This document shows positions 6,797 to 9,273 of a DNA stretch of 9,273 bases, one piece after another. The position numbers and the translations under genes are program-made. The notes beneath the pieces are model-generated. The model was not told the DNA's origin, made no database searches, and worked only from the letters and a program-made list of their open reading frames with translations. The DNA lies in NCBI GenBank assembly GCA_009700365.1, contig WLME01000033.1, positions 1-9,273 of the forward strand. The letters run 5' to 3'. The first letter of the stretch is position 1. Every line of letters begins with the position of its first letter. This stretch comes from Actinomycetota bacterium (GTDB taxonomy: Bacteria > Actinomycetota > Actinomycetes > Nanopelagicales > Nanopelagicaceae).

Positions 6797-8161
6797 ATGT
6801 CACCTTTTGGCTTTACTCCCGATGATGGGGATGATGCAAATGGTAAACCTGAGGATTTCAACTCTGAAGAATTCCAGGCGATGATGCGCCAGATGCAAGA
6901 ACAAATTCAAAAGCAACTAGAACAACTAGGAATTAATCCTGCAGGATTTGCCAATCCATTTGCTGCTTTTTCGCAAGGATTACAAGGATCGCAAGAAGTT
7001 TTACCTCCAAGTGTGGTTCGTGATACTGCAAAGAAGTTTGTGCAAGCCCAAGGTTCACAGCCCATTGGTACAAAAGATGTAACAGTCGTTGATAACGCTT
7101 TTGAGATTGCTGAAATTTGGCTTAACGAAGCCACAGTCTTCCCTGCGACGACAGGAAATACTTCACAGCGAGCTGTGAGTCGACTTGATTGGGTAGATCA
7201 AACACTCAATGGTTGGCAAGCAACGATGGAACCTCTTGCCACTGGACTCTCTTCTGCTATCTCCGCACTTCTCGATGAAGCAATGGCGCAACAAGCCCAT
7301 GATGCCGAGGATCAAAATGTTGATGCAGTTGCCGGACCTATGGGCACAATCGCAGGACTCTTGCGCTCGTTTATCGGTTCACTGATTGCAACTCAACTTG
7401 GCCAAGCCATCGGCGGAATTTCATCTACTGCAACAGGTGCACATGATGTTGGGTTGCCACTTCTTGATCCAGCAAGACCAGTATTGATTCCAGAAAATAT
7501 TGAAAAATGGAGCCAGGATCTCGATATTCCAAAGTCTGAAATCTATCTATTTCACGCTCTTCGCGAAGCAGCTATAGCGCGCCTCTTTGAACATAACCCG
7601 TGGCTGGTTTCTTATATTCGTAGTGCAATAGTTGACTACGGACTAGGCATCCATATTGATATGGATGCGATTCAACGTCAGGCCGAAGATGCGATGCAGA
7701 ACTTTGATCCATCGCAAATGAATCCGGCGTCTATGGAAAACTCTTTTACTCTCGCGCTCAATAACGGGATTTTTACTCCGGAAGAGACACCTGCACAACG
7801 CGCAGCGCTATCAAAGTTAGAGACTGCACTTGCACTTGTCGATGGTTGGGCTGATGAAGTCACAGCTCTTGCTGCGGGAGAACGTCTGCCTGCGATTTCA
7901 CAACTTCGCGAAATGTATCGACGCCAGCGCGCAACGAGTGCTCCATCTCAACAACTTTTTAAGACGCTCTTAGGTTTAGAAGTAACACCAAAACTTTCAC
8001 GTGAGGCGAGCGCATTTTGGCAGAAGATTCGTGAGACAAAAGATATTGCTGCCAGAGATCAGATCTGGAGTGGAATTTTGCCAAGCGCTGATGAATTAAT
8101 CGATCCTCAAGGATTCTTAACGTCTACTGAGATTCCCGATGACCTCAGCGGATTGCTCTAA
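6797..8161 (+). CDS. DUF2342 / zincin-like protein with degenerate metal site
   Basis: A 454-aa protein of the actinobacterial family annotated as zinc-dependent metalloprotease or putative hydrolase (DUF2342; related to the coenzyme-F420-associated group). The N-terminus is acidic and Gln/Met-rich (10-45). A glycine-rich segment GPMGTIAGLL...LGQAIGG (180-207) and GLPLLD follow, then the putative active-site helix ALREAAIARLFEHNPWL, and a C-terminal helical domain with LVDGWADEV, RRQRATSAPSQQLFKTLLGLE and DELIDPQGF. In zincins the helix carries HExxH, and as I recall the close family here reads REAAH. In this protein the positions are Arg256-Glu257-x-x-Ile260, so neither histidine is present and zinc-dependent proteolysis is doubtful. 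No membrane span is evident, so it is probably cytosolic. It is divergent from the UPF0182/Lon operon, as Rv3195 is from Rv3194c-Rv3193c in M. tuberculosis by recollection. Its role is unknown. Confidence 0.9.
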   Translation: MSPFGFTPDDGDDANGKPEDFNSEEFQAMMRQMQEQIQKQLEQLGINPAGFANPFAAFSQGLQGSQEVLPPSVVRDTAKKFVQAQGSQPIGTKDVTVVDNAFEIAEIWLNEATVFPATTGNTSQRAVSRLDWVDQTLNGWQATMEPLATGLSSAISALLDEAMAQQAHDAEDQNVDAVAGPMGTIAGLLRSFIGSLIATQLGQAIGGISSTATGAHDVGLPLLDPARPVLIPENIEKWSQDLDIPKSEIYLFHALREAAIARLFEHNPWLVSYIRSAIVDYGLGIHIDMDAIQRQAEDAMQNFDPSQMNPASMENSFTLALNNGIFTPEETPAQRAALSKLETALALVDGWADEVTALAAGERLPAISQLREMYRRQRATSAPSQQLFKTLLGLEVTPKLSREASAFWQKIRETKDIAARDQIWSGILPSADELIDPQGFLTSTEIPDDLSGLL

Positions 8162-8198
8162 CGTGCTCGATGAGTAGCCTGAAGCTAGAAAAGAAAAG

Positions 8199-8270
8199 CG
8201 AAGTCCCCGGGCGCACATTTTGATATCAGCCTTCCCCTTGCTGATATCAAACGGTTATCCGAGGACTTCG
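8199..8270. repeat. Large nested inverted repeat (two-stem hairpin element) of unknown role
   Basis: Two co-axial stems can form. The outer arms are CGAAGTCCCCGG (8199-8210) and CCGAGGACTTCG (8259-8270), pairing at 11 of 12 positions with one C/A mismatch. The inner arms TTTGATATCAGC (8219-8230) and GCTGATATCAAA (8240-8251) pair perfectly over 12 bp around the loop CTTCCCCTT. The internal loop is 8 nt on the left and 7 nt on the right. The 72-nt element starts 37 nt after the DUF2342 stop and sits between two plus-strand genes. On the minus strand the outer stem is followed by CTTTTCTTTTC (8198-8188), resembling a terminator. The inner arms each contain the palindrome TGATATCA, 21 bp apart, so paired protein-binding sites are an alternative. 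I do not recognise it as a known RNA family. Confidence 0.7.
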
Positions 8271-8289
8271 TATGAGAAAAGTACGACGA

Positions 8290-8314
8290 ATTTTCATCAG
8301 AATCAAATGAAAAT
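8290..8314. repeat. Short inverted repeat beside the large hairpin
   Basis: ATTTTCAT (8290-8297) and ATGAAAAT (8307-8314) pair perfectly over 8 bp with a 9-nt loop. The stem is AT-rich and lacks a following T tract in either direction, so it is not a convincing terminator. It lies 19 nt from the large nested hairpin and could be part of the same RNA or control region. Confidence 0.4.
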
Positions 8315-8381
8315 GGCGTAGACACACAATTATTTTTCTGTCAAAAACTTTGATTTCGCCACCAATTAATTGAACATCTAT

Positions 8382-8387
8382 TAGATT
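8382..8387 (+). promoter_or_regulatory. Candidate -10 element for leaderless transcription of the M48 gene
   Basis: TAGATT fits the actinobacterial TANNNT -10 pattern and ends 6 nt before the ATG at 8394, so transcription would begin at or next to the start codon. There is no Shine-Dalgarno upstream of this ATG, which agrees with a leaderless mRNA. No good -35 is seen at the usual distance. Confidence 0.45.
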
Positions 8388-8393
8388 TCCTCA

Positions 8394-8975
8394 ATGGCTA
8401 CTGGAGACTTTTCGGGTGACTTTGAAGAAGTCACTCTTCCTGGCGTCGATGAAGGTGAAATCCTTGTAATTCGCTCAACTCGTCGCAAGAAAAGCATCTC
8501 CGCCTACCGCCAAGGTGGTCGAATTGTTATCTCGATACCTTCTAGGCTCAGTAAGGCCGATGAACGCGAGATAGTTCCCGAGATGATTGCCAAGATTCGC
8601 AATCAAGAAGCATCTCAAACCCCCGGTGAAGCCGATCTCATTGCTCGAATCGACCAATTGCTGAGCGAGTTGGCGCCAGAAATTACCGAAAGACCTCAAT
8701 CAGTAACATGGCGAGCAATGCGCGAGCGCTGGGGTTCGTGTACAAGTGTGGATCGATCGATAAGAATTTCCGATAGATTGAAGTTGGCTCCTGAATACGC
8801 CCTCGACTATGTCCTCTTCCATGAGGCAATCCATCTCCAGTATTTCGATCACGGCCCACAATTCACGGAAGTTTTGGCCAGATTTGAAGATTCTGAGCTT
8901 GCCAGCGCCTATCTCGATGGTTTTGAAGCTGCTGAAAGGGCGATGCTCGCCCCCGTTGAGCTGGGAAAGCTCTAG
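8394..8975 (+). CDS. YgjP/DUF45-type M48 family metallopeptidase
   Basis: A 193-aa protein of the YgjP-like (DUF45) zinc-peptidase family. After an acidic N-terminus (1-22) comes the basic strand region IRSTRRKKSISAYR with GRIVISIPSRL, then a helical middle. MRERWGSCTS (Arg112-Trp-Gly-Ser-Cys116) is the family's RWGSC motif. The zinc site is HEAIH, with ligands His143 and His147 and catalytic Glu144, followed by His153 in DHGPQF as the likely third ligand. All key residues are intact. No signal peptide or membrane span is seen, so it is probably cytosolic. The start is well fixed: an in-frame TAG at 8382-8384 lies just upstream and 8394 is the only nearby ATG. There is no Shine-Dalgarno; a -10-like TAGATT suggests leaderless expression. 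Substrate is unknown. I found no clear terminator in the 155 nt before the next gene. Confidence 0.93.
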   Translation: MATGDFSGDFEEVTLPGVDEGEILVIRSTRRKKSISAYRQGGRIVISIPSRLSKADEREIVPEMIAKIRNQEASQTPGEADLIARIDQLLSELAPEITERPQSVTWRAMRERWGSCTSVDRSIRISDRLKLAPEYALDYVLFHEAIHLQYFDHGPQFTEVLARFEDSELASAYLDGFEAAERAMLAPVELGKL

Positions 8976-9120
8976 CCCTGCCTTTACTCCCACCCCTGGC
9001 GGGCACTTTTAGCTTGTGCCAAATACGTCCACAGATTCCCCGCGTGGAAACGGCGTTTTGAGCGTGCGCGGGAGTATGGTTTCAGCCAGTACGCATGAGC
9101 GCCAAGCACATGTGTCGAAC

Positions 9121-9125
9121 GGAGG
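9121..9125 (+). promoter_or_regulatory. Strong ribosome binding site of the DUF5679 gene
   Basis: GGAGG, 5 nt before the ATG at 9131, selects this start over two in-frame ATGs further upstream (9095 and 9110), which would add a non-conserved leader. Confidence 0.85.
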
Positions 9126-9130
9126 CAAAA

Positions 9131-9273
9131 ATGACAGAGGTAGAGACATACAAGGGTGACGCTTACTGCGTTAAGTGCAAAGCCAAGCGTGATTTCGAGG
9201 GAACTGTAAAGATCTCAGACTCTGGTCGTCGCATGGCACAGGGCATCTGCCCAGTGTGTGGCACCAAGGTAAA
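9131..9273 (+). CDS. DUF5679 small zinc-ribbon protein (3' end outside window)
   Basis: The first 47 residues of a very short actinobacterial protein; relatives are about 50-60 aa, so only a few C-terminal residues are missing. Two CxxC pairs, Cys13-Val-Lys-Cys16 and Cys40-Pro-Val-Cys43, form a predicted four-cysteine zinc ribbon. Between them lies the conserved KAKRDFEGTVKISDSGRRMA. Such ribbons usually bind nucleic acid or protein, but I know of no assigned function for this family. The ATG has an excellent GGAGG Shine-Dalgarno. TATGGT (9075-9080) upstream might be a -10 element, without a recognisable -35. It runs in the same direction as the M48 gene, 155 nt downstream, and probably has its own promoter. 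Confidence 0.92.
   Translation, partial: MTEVETYKGDAYCVKCKAKRDFEGTVKISDSGRRMAQGICPVCGTKV

Noticed and set aside
8170..8223. 17-codon frame reading into the hairpin on the plus strand
   Set aside because: No Shine-Dalgarno and no distinctive composition; its end falls inside the inverted repeat by chance.
8199..8270. Integron attC site or the actinobacterial 6C RNA
   Set aside because: The arms lack the RYYYAAC/GTTRRRY core of attC, and the loop has only four consecutive C residues rather than the six or more of the 6C motif.
9002..9020. GGCAC / GTGCC hairpin after the M48 gene as a terminator
   Set aside because: Only 5 bp with a 9-nt loop, and no T tract follows on the plus strand.
9095..9130. 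Upstream in-frame ATGs (9095, 9110) as the DUF5679 start
   Set aside because: The extension is not like family N-termini, and GGAGG is correctly spaced for the ATG at 9131.

Overview
The window looks like a stretch of chromosomal backbone from a low- to mid-GC actinobacterium. Four protein families here are largely or wholly actinobacterial: UPF0182, a DUF2342-type zincin-like protein, an actinobacterial YlbL-type Lon-domain protein and DUF5679. By eye the GC content is near the middle of the range, well below Streptomyces or Mycobacterium. Gene spacing is tight, with one ATGA overlap and a 7-nt gap, and one start appears leaderless. Together these suggest a streamlined lineage such as the freshwater acI/Nanopelagicales group, but that placement is inference. 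No transposase, integrase, phage gene or CRISPR array was seen.

Layout. Positions 1-378 hold the C-terminal half of an IMPase-family histidinol-phosphatase (hisN), followed 7 nt later by a complete Cu+ P1B-type ATPase (copA). A strong symmetrical terminator (2648-2676) follows, then the initiator tRNA-fMet on the minus strand (2690-2766) with its own candidate promoter. A three-gene minus-strand operon covers 6685 down to 2829: a 73-aa single-span membrane protein, a membrane-anchored Lon-type serine protease lacking the usual PDZ domain, and a 934-aa UPF0182 membrane protein. Divergent from it, on the plus strand, is a DUF2342 protein (6797-8161) whose HExxH-equivalent motif has lost both histidines. 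A 232-bp intergenic region with an elaborate nested inverted repeat separates it from a YgjP-type M48 metallopeptidase (8394-8975). The window ends inside a DUF5679 zinc-ribbon gene (9131 onward).

How the genes relate. The block UPF0182 / Lon-domain protease / divergent DUF2342 matches the order I recall around Rv3193c-Rv3195 of M. tuberculosis, so the neighbourhood appears conserved. The conserved set is dominated by envelope and proteolysis proteins of unknown physiological role. hisN-copA looks like a co-transcribed pair without obvious functional logic. I see no complete new multi-gene system. The least explained items are the hairpin element at 8199-8270 with its flanking signals, the apparent inactivation of the DUF2342 active site, and the PDZ-less Lon protease.
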